From assembly GCA_001769215.1 (NCBI GenBank), contig MEOL01000035.1, forward strand, positions 1 to 64,000: a stretch of DNA of 64,000 nt, in the 5' to 3' direction. Source of the stretch: Bacteroidetes bacterium GWF2_41_31 (GTDB lineage: Bacteria; Bacteroidota; Bacteroidia; Bacteroidales; F082). A program made the translations under genes and the position numbers. Under the pieces are notes generated by a model. That model saw nothing but the letters and a program-made list of their open reading frames with translations, did not search any database and was not told the origin of the DNA. This document shows positions 44,428 to 54,062 of the stretch, in pieces (within the stretch, counting starts at the first letter, position 1; every line of letters begins with the position of its first letter).

Positions 44428-47400
44428 ATGAGAAAAATTACAATTTTGCTGGCGTTCTTGTTTATGCTAGGCGTAGAATACGCCAACGCGCAAACAAGGA
44501 CCATTAGTGGTAAGGTTACCAGTTCTGAAGACGGAGGCGGAATTCCCGGGGTTACCGTCTTGGTAAAAGGAACTCAGGTTGGTACCATTACCGATCTGGA
44601 GGGTAGCTACACCTTGAATGTTACACCTGATCACACAACACTTGTGTTTCAGTTTGTAGGAATGAAAACCGTGGAAGTTGCCATCGGCGACCAAAACACA
44701 ATCAATGTCACCATGGAGCAGGATGTGCTCATGATGGATGAGGTGGTTGTAACTGCCTTGGGCATCTCTCGTGAGAAGAAATCCCTTGGATATGCCGTAC
44801 AGGAAGTAAGTGGTGATGACGTTAGCGCCGTAAAACGCGACAATTTCATCAATTCACTTTCAGGTCGTGCCGCCGGTGTTCAAGTTCGCTCAACCAACAA
44901 CATTGGGGGTTCGAGTAACGTGATCATCAGAGGAAACTCCTCGCTTACCCAGAACAACCAGGCTTTGTTTGTTATTGATGGGGTTCCCGTCAACAATTCC
45001 AACACGAACAACGCAGGTCAGATTTCCGGACGTAATGGATACGATTACGGTAACGCTTCCTCTGATATCAACCCCAATGATATCGAGTCGGTGACTATTC
45101 TAAAAGGTGCTGCTGCAGGCGCTCTGTATGGTTCACGCGCCGCCAATGGTGTAATCATGATTACCACCAAAAAAGGGAGTAAAGTAACCGGAGGAAAAAA
45201 AGCATTTGGTGTAACCATCAACTCGAATGTGACCACAGGTTTTCTTGACAAAAGCACCTTCCCAAAGTATCAAAACCAATATGGTGCAGGTTATGGTCCT
45301 TATTATGGCGATGCCCCTTATGAAGGATTTGAAAATGTTTGGGATGTAAATGGCGATGGAACAATTGATTATACGGTTCCTACCTATGAAGATGCTTCCA
45401 TGGGCCAGAAATTCGATCCAAGCTTCTCTTTATATCAATGGGATTCATATGACCCGGCTTCACCAAATTATCTTAAAAAAACACCATGGACCGCGGGAGC
45501 CAATGGTCCGGAGACTTTCTTTGAAACCCCGATTTCTCTCACCAACAGTGTTGCTGTTACGGGTGGTAGCGACAACAGTACTTTCCGCTTGTCTTATACC
45601 AACTATGACCAAAAAGGCATGATGCCCAATAGCTCTCTGAAAAAAGACAATATCCTCTTTACCGGTTCACATGACATCGTGAAGAACCTGACTGTAACTG
45701 CATCTGCCAACTACATCAGCACCAATGGTAAGGGACGTAACTCAACCGGTTATAGCGACAATATTTTGTCATCATTCCGTCAATGGATGCAAACCAATGT
45801 TGACTATGGAATGCAAAAAGATCTCTACAACAGTACCCATCGCAACATCACCTGGAACCCCAATTCACCCTTCGACCTGGCTCCGGCCTATTGGGACAAC
45901 CCTTACTGGGTACGTGGCGAAAACTACGAGACTGACACCCGCGACCGCATTATTGGATTCTTGCAGGCTGACTGGAAAATTACCGACCACTTTAGTTTGA
46001 TGGGCCGCGCTGCAGTTGATACCTATAGTGAACTTCAGGAAGAGCGCAAAGCCGTTGGTTCCGGATCCGGTGAGTTTGGTGTAACACGTCCCGATGTGAC
46101 CTCAGGTTATTCAAGGTTCGAAAGGAGTTTCATGGAAACCAACCTGGACCTGATCCTGAGTTACTACAATCAACTTAATGAAGACTTTAACCTAAATGCC
46201 CTGATAGGAACTAACGTTCGCAGAACTAAAGTAGATCAGGTATATGCATCAACAGATGGCGGGTTAATTGTACCGAATCTGTATTCCCTGAGTAACAGCA
46301 TCAACCCAATGCAAAACCCAGAAGAACTACTAACCGAGGTTGGTGTAAACGGTATTTTTGCCAGTGCATCACTGGGTTTTCAAAACTTCCTTTTCCTGGA
46401 TGCTACCGTTAGAAGAGACCAATCATCTACTTTGCCATCCGATGAAAATGCCTATTTATATCCTTCCATTTCAGGTAGTTGGTTATTCTCTAATAACCTG
46501 AACATGGATTGGTTGCAATTGGGTAAATTGAGATTGGGTTATGCCGCTGTTGGTAACGACGCTCCCTGGGGAAGTATAAAAGACACTTATGCTCAAAACA
46601 CAACTTTTGGTGGAACCGCCTTGTTCTCCTTGCCAAGCACCAAGAACAATAAAAATCTCAAACCCGAATTTTCAAAAAGTCTTGAAGCAGGGATCGAATT
46701 GGTTACCATGAGCAAAAGATTGGGATTGGACTTGTCCGTTTATAAAATCAACACCGTTGACCAGATTATGCCGGTTGCGGTTTCTTATGCCACCGGTAAT
46801 GGCTTCCAATATTTTAATGCCGGTGAGTTAGAAAACAAAGGAGTTGAAGTACAGCTTTATGGAACCCCTGTTCAAAAAGCAAACTTCCGTTGGGATATCT
46901 CAGTAAACTGGGCAAAAAACATCAACGAAGTTATTTCTTTGAAAGACAGTATTCAGAACCTACAATTGGCAGCTCTTCAGGGCGGGGTATCAATCAACGC
47001 CCGTGTTGGTGAGCCTTATGGCACCATTCAAGGCACCGACTACATCTATACCAATGGCCAAAGAACTGTTGGAGCAAATGGTTACTACCTCAAAACGACC
47101 ACCTCCGACAAAATTTTGGGTAATATCAACCCCGACTTTAATTTGGGTATCAACAACAAATTCACCTATAAAAACTGGTCAGGTAGTTTCCTTATCGACT
47201 GGCAACAAGGCGGAAGCGTATTCTCTCTTGACATGTATTACGGTTTAGCTACAGGTTTATATGAAGAAACTGTATTCACCAACGACTTGGGCAACCCCGT
47301 TCGTGACCCTATTGCCGATGGTGGTGGTTTGATTCTTGATGGCGTTTATGAGGATGGAACCCCCAACACAACACGTGTTGAAGGTGGCGACTACCGCGTA

Positions 47401-47688
47401 TTTGGTTATTCAAGGAACCCAAATATGGCTTTCGTGTATGATGCTACCTACATTAAACTACGTGAAGTGATTATTTCCTATAGCATTCCACAGAAAGTAA
47501 TGGCCAAATCCAGTTGGATCCATGGAGCAACTTTCAGCATCGTAGGCTCCAACCTGTGGATTATTCAAAAAGACCTGCCCCACGCCGACCCGGAAGCAAG
47601 TCAGAGCTCGGGTAATGTTCAAGGATGGCAGAGTGGTGTTATGCCTGCATTGCGTAACGTGGGTTTCACTGTTAATTTACAATTCTAA
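44428..47688 (+). CDS. SusC/RagA-type TonB-linked outer-membrane transporter
   Basis: 1086 residues: signal peptide (to about residue 22, YANAQ), a carboxypeptidase-regulatory-like domain (about 25-100, ISGKVTSSEDGGGIPGVTVLVKGTQVGTITDLEGSYTL), TonB box region (MMDEVVVTALG), plug domain (about 115-230, with LSGRAAGVQVRSTNNIGGSSNVIIRGNSSL and ALFVIDGVPVNNS) and a large barrel. It imports a glycan or peptide captured by the SusD-like partner; the ligand is unknown. No glycoside hydrolase or sulfatase gene is adjacent, so it is not an evident polysaccharide locus. 12 bases before the susD-like gene. Confidence 0.95.
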   Translation: MRKITILLAFLFMLGVEYANAQTRTISGKVTSSEDGGGIPGVTVLVKGTQVGTITDLEGSYTLNVTPDHTTLVFQFVGMKTVEVAIGDQNTINVTMEQDVLMMDEVVVTALGISREKKSLGYAVQEVSGDDVSAVKRDNFINSLSGRAAGVQVRSTNNIGGSSNVIIRGNSSLTQNNQALFVIDGVPVNNSNTNNAGQISGRNGYDYGNASSDINPNDIESVTILKGAAAGALYGSRAANGVIMITTKKGSKVTGGKKAFGVTINSNVTTGFLDKSTFPKYQNQYGAGYGPYYGDAPYEGFENVWDVNGDGTIDYTVPTYEDASMGQKFDPSFSLYQWDSYDPASPNYLKKTPWTAGANGPETFFETPISLTNSVAVTGGSDNSTFRLSYTNYDQKGMMPNSSLKKDNILFTGSHDIVKNLTVTASANYISTNGKGRNSTGYSDNILSSFRQWMQTNVDYGMQKDLYNSTHRNITWNPNSPFDLAPAYWDNPYWVRGENYETDTRDRIIGFLQADWKITDHFSLMGRAAVDTYSELQEERKAVGSGSGEFGVTRPDVTSGYSRFERSFMETNLDLILSYYNQLNEDFNLNALIGTNVRRTKVDQVYASTDGGLIVPNLYSLSNSINPMQNPEELLTEVGVNGIFASASLGFQNFLFLDATVRRDQSSTLPSDENAYLYPSISGSWLFSNNLNMDWLQLGKLRLGYAAVGNDAPWGSIKDTYAQNTTFGGTALFSLPSTKNNKNLKPEFSKSLEAGIELVTMSKRLGLDLSVYKINTVDQIMPVAVSYATGNGFQYFNAGELENKGVEVQLYGTPVQKANFRWDISVNWAKNINEVISLKDSIQNLQLAALQGGVSINARVGEPYGTIQGTDYIYTNGQRTVGANGYYLKTTTSDKILGNINPDFNLGINNKFTYKNWSGSFLIDWQQGGSVFSLDMYYGLATGLYEETVFTNDLGNPVRDPIADGGGLILDGVYEDGTPNTTRVEGGDYRVFGYSRNPNMAFVYDATYIKLREVIISYSIPQKVMAKSSWIHGATFSIVGSNLWIIQKDLPHADPEASQSSGNVQGWQSGVMPALRNVGFTVNLQF

Positions 47689-47700
47689 ATCTGAAAAAAC

Positions 47701-49167
47701 ATGAAAAAAATACACATCTTATTACTGTTTTTGATCGGGATAACCTTCTTGTCCTGTACAAAAAACTTTGAGGACTTCAATACGGACAAGAAAAAAGCCA
47801 CGGTAGTTCCTGCCCAATTCTTGTTCGCGAATGCTCAAAAGGCACTTGCCGACCAGTACTCCAGCACCAATGTAAACCTCAACAACTGGAAATTGTTTGC
47901 CCAGTACTGGACAGAAACCACCTATACCGATGAATCCAACTACGATGTAATTACCCGTAACATTGGTAGCCTGTTGTTTCGTGCATACTATCGTGATATG
48001 CTGGTTGACTTAAAAGAAGCACGCCGATTGATAACAGAACAAGAAGTTGTCGGCGACCTTGCCACTATTAACAAATCCAACAGGCTGTACACCATTGATT
48101 TGTTAGAAGTTTATATTTACGAGCAATTGATCGTTATTTTTGGTGATGTTCCCTATACTGAGGCCCTGGATCCGGATAACCTATCACCAGTTTACGATGA
48201 CGCTTTTACCATTTACAAAGATTTGCTTACCCGAGCCAAAGCCGCTGCTGACGGATTAAATGATGGAATAGATCCTGTAACTCAGGAGCTATACGGTAAT
48301 TTCGGTGGTGATGACCTCATGATGGGCGGCGATGTCACTATGTGGAAAAAGTTTGGGAATACCCTGATTGTAAAAATGGGGATGACTATTTCTACCGTGG
48401 ATGCCGGTCTTGCTAAAGACTATGTAGAGGGTGCCTACGCCAATGGTTATGCCTTTGGTGAAAGATGCGAATTTGCCTATTTAGGCGGTGCCAACTCGAA
48501 CCCATTGTACCAGGATTTGATTCAGGGTGGACGTCATGACTTTGTGCCCGCTAACACCATCATCGATTTGATGACTGGTTTAACCGACCCACGTATGCCT
48601 AAGTATTTTGAAATCAACGGTGAAGTTTATGCCGGTGGTATTTACGGCGAAAGCAGTCCTTTCTCACAGCTTTCACACGTTAGCGATAGAATTCAGGAGG
48701 ATACTTATGCTTCTGTCATGCTTGATTACATGGATATGGCCTTCTATTTGGCCGAAGCCGCTGAAAGAGGTTTTAGCGTAGGTGGTTCCGCTGCCGAATG
48801 GTATGCCAATGGGATAAAATCATCCATGGACTATTGGGGTGTTGATGCTGCCGAGGCAGATGCTTACCTGGCTCAGGCAAATGTGGCTTATGCCACTGCA
48901 CCTGGCGACTGGAAAGCCAAAATTGGCACACAGGCCTGGTTAGGTTATTATGTCAGGGGATTAGAAGGTTGGACCTCATACAGAAGACTTGGAGCTCCTG
49001 TAATGAATATACCTCCAGCACCCGAAGAATCAGCTGACGGAGCTGTGCCAAGAAGACACACCTATGCCATTAACGAGCAAACCCTGAATGGGGCTAGTTA
49101 TGCAGCCGCTGCCAGCGCCATTGGTGGTGACAAATTGAGCACTAAACTCTTCTGGGACAAAAACTAA
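47701..49167 (+). CDS. SusD/RagB-type surface lipoprotein
   Basis: 488 residues. The signal peptide ends in the lipobox GITFLSC (Cys at about 20), so the mature protein is lipid-anchored. The TPR-like SusD fold shows in FLFANAQKALADQYSS, ARRLITEQ and YMDMAFYLAEAAERG...AAEWYANGIKSSMDYWGV; it matches the SusD-like_2 type. It caps the SusC-type pore at the cell surface. A strong terminator follows. Confidence 0.92.
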   Translation: MKKIHILLLFLIGITFLSCTKNFEDFNTDKKKATVVPAQFLFANAQKALADQYSSTNVNLNNWKLFAQYWTETTYTDESNYDVITRNIGSLLFRAYYRDMLVDLKEARRLITEQEVVGDLATINKSNRLYTIDLLEVYIYEQLIVIFGDVPYTEALDPDNLSPVYDDAFTIYKDLLTRAKAAADGLNDGIDPVTQELYGNFGGDDLMMGGDVTMWKKFGNTLIVKMGMTISTVDAGLAKDYVEGAYANGYAFGERCEFAYLGGANSNPLYQDLIQGGRHDFVPANTIIDLMTGLTDPRMPKYFEINGEVYAGGIYGESSPFSQLSHVSDRIQEDTYASVMLDYMDMAFYLAEAAERGFSVGGSAAEWYANGIKSSMDYWGVDAAEADAYLAQANVAYATAPGDWKAKIGTQAWLGYYVRGLEGWTSYRRLGAPVMNIPPAPEESADGAVPRRHTYAINEQTLNGASYAAAASAIGGDKLSTKLFWDKN

Positions 49168-49200
49168 CGATTCATTCGTGCTCAAAGTATTATAATGTGA

Positions 49201-49241
49201 AAAGACGGTTTCAACTTGCGTTGAAACCGTCTTTCTTTTTT
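49201..49241 (+). terminator. Terminator after the susD-like gene
   Basis: Perfect 15-bp stem AAAGACGGTTTCAAC (49201-49215) with its reverse complement (49220-49234), four-base loop TTGC, followed by CTTTTTT. It closes the susC/susD transcript. Confidence 0.9.
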
Positions 49242-49444
49242 ACCTCCAATCCACATTTCTAAACTCAACTTTTAATCAGCTTTTCTGAAAATAATATCAG
49301 TCGAATCCATTCAACGCTTTATTTATTAAACGTACTTTTACCAATAATTAATTTGGTGCGGGCTTAAAGAAACAATCACTTTAAACACATTGTTACAACC
49401 TACTTGAACGTATTTATCATCAATCAAAACTATTATAAAAAAGA

Positions 49445-50146
49445 ATGAAATTTTTGTTTCAATTATCGCTGATCCTTTTGATTCAATTTCTTTCGAACAG
49501 CGGTTCAGCCCAGGAGACATTATTGACAGATAACCAGGTTTATGGCCTCGATCCGTTGCTGTACAATGGTAAGCAGTACAACTACTTTTTACCTGCCGGC
49601 ACGAGTGGTTCTCCCTTTTTTCATGGCCCTGAATACGAACAAGGGTCGGTTCAGGTAAGGGGAATAAGTTATAAAAACCTACTCTTAAACTACGATGTAT
49701 ATAACCAACAACTCATTCTTCGTTTCAAAACTTTGGCCGGAAATGAACAATTGTTGGCCATTTCAAACGCATGGCTCGAAGCATTTACATTGGGCAACAA
49801 ACAGTTCGAATTGCTGGCCTTACAGGACACCTTGCGACAGATTTTTCAGGTAATTGGAACAGGTGAAATTCGGGTACTTTATTCCTTTACAAAAATCTTG
49901 TCGCTTGATAAAAGCTATGGGGCAACCAACTTCAATTTCTCAAAACCAATAAGGGAATCCGTTTTGCTCATCCGATCAAAACCAATTAAGTACAAAAACA
50001 ACAGAAGCTTTATCGCGTTATTCGGTCCGGTGAATCAACCCATCCTGAAAAAATTTCTTCGCCAGCAAAAAATCAATGTAAAAAAGGCAAACGATGTACA
50101 GATGGTCAAACTCATGAATTTTTGTAACACACTCCCGGACAAATGA
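49445..50146 (+). CDS. Conserved hypothetical exported protein before TonB receptor
   Basis: 233 residues with signal peptide (to about residue 22). Blocks such as GLDPLLYNGKQYNYFLP, GSPFF, GSVQVRGISYKNLLLNYDVYNQQLIL and RSFIALFGPVNQPILKKFLRQQKINVKKAND read like a conserved family, but I cannot name it. It overlaps the TonB-receptor start by 4 bases (ATGA), hence part of the four-gene operon. A role in assembling or gating the receptor is speculation from position. Confidence 0.65.
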   Translation: MKFLFQLSLILLIQFLSNSGSAQETLLTDNQVYGLDPLLYNGKQYNYFLPAGTSGSPFFHGPEYEQGSVQVRGISYKNLLLNYDVYNQQLILRFKTLAGNEQLLAISNAWLEAFTLGNKQFELLALQDTLRQIFQVIGTGEIRVLYSFTKILSLDKSYGATNFNFSKPIRESVLLIRSKPIKYKNNRSFIALFGPVNQPILKKFLRQQKINVKKANDVQMVKLMNFCNTLPDK

Positions 50147-52917
50147 AAGCAGTAATTATTCTTATTCAACTGTTTCTGTTTGGTACCTTGGCAGCAACCA
50201 ACGGCCCGGATAAAAAAGTCAATTGTCATTTCAATCAGGTTCCTTTTGAAGAATTCAGTAACCAGATATTAATGGAAACGGGTGTCAGAATATACTATCA
50301 GGAAGAATGGGTTTCGAAAATAAAAGTTACCATAAATGCAGATAGCATCACCGTTCTCGAAGCTGTAAGTCGATCGATTGCTGGTACCAATTTAAAAGTA
50401 TCTATCTGGAACCAAAATCTTGTATTGCTTCCCGGAGAAAACCTGCTTTCGGAACTGCCCTCCTTCAAGCCAAAAAATGATGCCAATGAAGCTGTTGAAG
50501 AGGAAACCAAAGCACTAACCGCCAGTGAAGAACGCTATATTACCGGACGTAAACCGGATGTGGTTCAAACCATTCGCATCGGGCGCAGCGGGGCAGCTAC
50601 AAGTAGTGGAAAGGCCAAAATTCTGGGCAGAGTGCTCGATCAGGAAACCGGTGAACCTGTTTATTACGCAACCATCTTTATTCAGGAAACTAAAACCGGA
50701 GCCGTATCCGACAACAACGGCTTTTTTACCATCATGTTAAAACCGGGTAAATACAACGCGGTTTTCGATTTCCTGGGCTACGAAAACAAGAAATACCTGC
50801 TTGAAGTGCTTTCAAACGGAAATTTCACTGTCAATCTGAAAAGGATCGTATTTCAAATTGAAGAGTTCGTGGTTCATGGCGACCGCCAGATGAGCATCAA
50901 AGATAAAGATGCCGGCCTCGATAAGATATCCATGCGGTCGATAAAAGAATTGCCCATGATGATGGGCGAGCGCGATATTCTGAAAGTATCCGGCACCCTC
51001 CCTGGTATTGTTACAGCCGGTGAGGGCGCGGCGGGACTCAACGTACGGGGGGGCGGATCCGACCAAAACGCGTTTTATATCAACAAAATACCCATTTATA
51101 ATACCTCCCATCTTTTTGGATTCTTCCCTGCCTTCAACTCCGACATTATTAAAGACTTTTCTATTTACAAAGGGCATATTCCTGCACAATATGGAGGACG
51201 GCTTTCTTCGGTTTTCAATATTATTACCCGGCAGGGAAATAGAAAAAATTTCACCTCCCATGGCGGAATCAGTCCCATTGCAGCCAATATAGTGGTAGAA
51301 GGCCCTATAAAAAAAGATACATGTTCCATTTTGCTAAGTGCCCGTTCAACCTATTCCGACTGGATTTTAAAGCGGATCAAAGACCCAACCATCAGGGCCA
51401 GCATGGCCAATTTTTACGATTTCTCAGGAGCAATCAATTACGATATCCAAAAAACTCAGGTATCTCTGTTTGTTTATCATAGCAAGGACCGTTTCCGTTT
51501 GTCGGACATCACCGATTACAATTATTCGAACAGCGGGATTTCTTTGGGTTTTAGTCATAATTACAGCAATTCCGTACGTGGCGAATTTGCCCTTATTGGT
51601 TCGCAATACGATTTTAGCACCATCGACCGGCAGGAAATTTCGAGTGCCTATGAACATGCCTATCGAATGGGACACTATGAGGCCCGTGCCGATTTTACAC
51701 ACATACTAACCAATAACAACACCCTTGATTATGGGATTGGATTTGTATTGTACCAGCTCGACCGGGGCAATGTAATACCTTACGGATTGCAATCGTTGCG
51801 TTACCTGACCACACTTGGCAAGGAACAAGGCCTCGAAAGTTCGTTGTATATTTCTGACTCCTACGAACCTGTACCCTGGATCAATCTGACCGCGGGTTTG
51901 AGATTTACTTTGTTTACCCCTTTGGGACCAAAAACCGTTTATACCTACACGCCGGGCGGACCTGTGGATCCCCGTTATATCAACGATACGCTCAACTATG
52001 CGAAAAATAAACCCATCCGTTGGTATTCAGAACCCGATATCAGGGTAGCTGTAAATTTTGAAACTGATGAAAAAGGATCCATCAAATTGGCATTTAACCA
52101 AATGCACCAAAATTTGTTCATGCTGAGCAATACCATCTCGGTGGCTCCCAATGTGCAATGGAAACTGGCCGATTATCACCTGAAACCTTCCAGTAGCAAT
52201 CAAATTTCACTGGGTGTTTTTCGTACACTTGCCAAATTCGGATTAGAAGCCTCCGCGGAAGTTTATTACAAACGGACGCTGAATTATCCCGAATTTAAAG
52301 ATGGCGCCAATTTCCTGGAAAGTCCACAGGTTGAAACCGCTGTACTTCAGGGAAAACAAAAAGCCTACGGGATTGAGTTCTTTTTAAAACGCAGTAACCG
52401 CAGGCTTGAAGGATGGTTGACTTACACTTTTTCGCGATCTATCGTCACAATTAATGGCGATGAGCCATGGAACAGCATCAATGACGGTGATCCCTTCCCG
52501 TCGAATTATGATATCCCACATGTAGTGAACCTGGTGCTTAACTATCACATGAGCAGACGGATCACCTTCTCCACCATTCTCACCTACCAAAGCGGCAAAC
52601 CCATTACCTATCCTGTTTCGGTTTATTATGTGGATGGAGTACCTTTTTTAGACTATTCAAAACGCAACTCCTATCGGATTCCTAACTATTTCCGCACCGA
52701 CATCTCCGTGGCTTTTGAGGGCAACCTGAAAAAGCGTAAACTCCTTCACAGCTCATTAATCCTGAGCGTGTACAATCTTACCGGACGTGAAAACCCATAC
52801 TCGGTTTATTTTAATACCGAAGCCGGAAAAATTAAAAGCTATCAATACTCTGTAATTGGTGTACCCATTTTCACCGCCACCTGGATCTTTAAACTAGGAA
52901 ATTATGCATCGGATTAA
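50143..52917 (+). CDS. TonB-dependent receptor with N-terminal STN domain
   Basis: 924 residues. After the signal peptide, residues about 25-95 form a secretin/TonB N-terminal (STN) domain (VNCHFNQVPFEEFSNQILMETGVRIYYQEEW), the signalling module of transducer-type receptors. A carboxypeptidase-regulatory-like domain (about 165-245), a plug (about 265-370, GTLPGIVTAGEGAAGLNVRGGGSDQNAFYINKIPIYN) and a barrel follow. No FecR/anti-sigma and sigma-factor pair is adjacent, although STN receptors usually signal through one. Substrate unknown. Confidence 0.9.
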   Translation: MKAVIILIQLFLFGTLAATNGPDKKVNCHFNQVPFEEFSNQILMETGVRIYYQEEWVSKIKVTINADSITVLEAVSRSIAGTNLKVSIWNQNLVLLPGENLLSELPSFKPKNDANEAVEEETKALTASEERYITGRKPDVVQTIRIGRSGAATSSGKAKILGRVLDQETGEPVYYATIFIQETKTGAVSDNNGFFTIMLKPGKYNAVFDFLGYENKKYLLEVLSNGNFTVNLKRIVFQIEEFVVHGDRQMSIKDKDAGLDKISMRSIKELPMMMGERDILKVSGTLPGIVTAGEGAAGLNVRGGGSDQNAFYINKIPIYNTSHLFGFFPAFNSDIIKDFSIYKGHIPAQYGGRLSSVFNIITRQGNRKNFTSHGGISPIAANIVVEGPIKKDTCSILLSARSTYSDWILKRIKDPTIRASMANFYDFSGAINYDIQKTQVSLFVYHSKDRFRLSDITDYNYSNSGISLGFSHNYSNSVRGEFALIGSQYDFSTIDRQEISSAYEHAYRMGHYEARADFTHILTNNNTLDYGIGFVLYQLDRGNVIPYGLQSLRYLTTLGKEQGLESSLYISDSYEPVPWINLTAGLRFTLFTPLGPKTVYTYTPGGPVDPRYINDTLNYAKNKPIRWYSEPDIRVAVNFETDEKGSIKLAFNQMHQNLFMLSNTISVAPNVQWKLADYHLKPSSSNQISLGVFRTLAKFGLEASAEVYYKRTLNYPEFKDGANFLESPQVETAVLQGKQKAYGIEFFLKRSNRRLEGWLTYTFSRSIVTINGDEPWNSINDGDPFPSNYDIPHVVNLVLNYHMSRRITFSTILTYQSGKPITYPVSVYYVDGVPFLDYSKRNSYRIPNYFRTDISVAFEGNLKKRKLLHSSLILSVYNLTGRENPYSVYFNTEAGKIKSYQYSVIGVPIFTATWIFKLGNYASD

Positions 52918-54061
52918 CCTGATCATCTTTATTTTGGTGTCCTTGATGGTGATTTCGTCCTGCATCAAGCCCTTTGAACCGAAAATAAAATCTACGGATG
53001 CTCACAAGTATGTCGTTTCAGGTCAGGTTATGAATGGCGATGGGAATCAAACCGTAAATGTTTCTGTCACATCCTCCATAAACGATCCACAGTATCAACC
53101 TGTTACCGGATGCCTCGTCGTTATACTTGACGAAAATGAAAATCAGTTTGATATGAATGATGTTGGAAATGGGGACTATACCACCTGGATTGATCCAGGC
53201 TTCCTTGTTCCGGGAAATTCATTTATGGTTGAAGTCACCACACCTGATGGAATTAAATTGGCTTCCGATTTCGACCAGATATCCTCAGCTCCGGTGGTAG
53301 ATTCGGTTTATTATATTAGAAATGATATTGAAGGCAATATTCCCGGGCAGTTCACATTAGGGATTCAATTCTATCTTAATATAAAAGGAAATGATGTGAA
53401 TAGCCGTTATTATCGCTGGAATTTACTCGAAACCTGGGAATACCATGCTGATTATCCCCTGGAATGGTGGTACGATGGCACCATTCATCATGAAGTTCCT
53501 CCTGATTATTCAAGGAAGGTGTGTTGGAGGACAAGAAAAATACCTGAGATTTTTACCTTATCAACCAATAATCTGCTCGAGAACAAATCGGAAATGATAC
53601 CGCTGCATTTCATCGACAACCGCACATCCCGTCTTGCCTATGGTTATAGTCTTCTGGTTGAGCAATTCGCCTTAAGTGAAGCCGCTTATAATTATTGGGA
53701 CCAATTGCGCATCAACAGTGGGCAGGATGGAGGGCTCTATGAACAACAGCCGTTAAGCGTTAAAGGGAATATAAAAAACCTCACCTATCCTGATGAGGAG
53801 GTGCTTGGTTATTTTAGTGCAGTTTCCGTTACCTATAAAAGGATTTTTGTAAGTCATGTTCCCGATCTGCCACTGGATTTCGAAACATATTGTGACCCGG
53901 CGGTTCTGAGGAAAGGGCTGAAAGAATTTACACCAAAAGATTATCCGGCATACCTGATGGGGGATGAAGTTACCTGGTTTCCCGTATGGCTTAACAATGA
54001 ATGTGTTGATTGCACAATGCTTGGTGGTATCAATGTTAAACCCGAATTTTGGCCTTATTAA
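52904..54061 (+). CDS. DUF4249 lipoprotein
   Basis: 385 residues with lipobox VISSC (Cys20) and the family pattern KYVVSGQVMNGDGNQTVNVSVTSSINDPQYQPVTGCLVVILDENENQF. DUF4249 proteins regularly follow STN/plug-type TonB receptors in Bacteroidota and are thought to be the surface or periplasmic partner of the receptor. It overlaps the receptor gene by 14 bases. Confidence 0.85.
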   Translation: MHRINLIIFILVSLMVISSCIKPFEPKIKSTDAHKYVVSGQVMNGDGNQTVNVSVTSSINDPQYQPVTGCLVVILDENENQFDMNDVGNGDYTTWIDPGFLVPGNSFMVEVTTPDGIKLASDFDQISSAPVVDSVYYIRNDIEGNIPGQFTLGIQFYLNIKGNDVNSRYYRWNLLETWEYHADYPLEWWYDGTIHHEVPPDYSRKVCWRTRKIPEIFTLSTNNLLENKSEMIPLHFIDNRTSRLAYGYSLLVEQFALSEAAYNYWDQLRINSGQDGGLYEQQPLSVKGNIKNLTYPDEEVLGYFSAVSVTYKRIFVSHVPDLPLDFETYCDPAVLRKGLKEFTPKDYPAYLMGDEVTWFPVWLNNECVDCTMLGGINVKPEFWPY

Positions 54062-54062
54062 T

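Noticed and set aside
44428-49167. SusC/SusD pair considered as a full polysaccharide utilisation locus
   Set aside because: No glycoside hydrolase, lyase, sulfatase or sensor regulator gene is adjacent within the window.
53964-54062. N-terminal extension of the MG2-like gene into the DUF4249 gene
   Set aside because: The signal peptide starts at ATG 54063, directly after the DUF4249 stop; the extension only reads the other gene out of frame.
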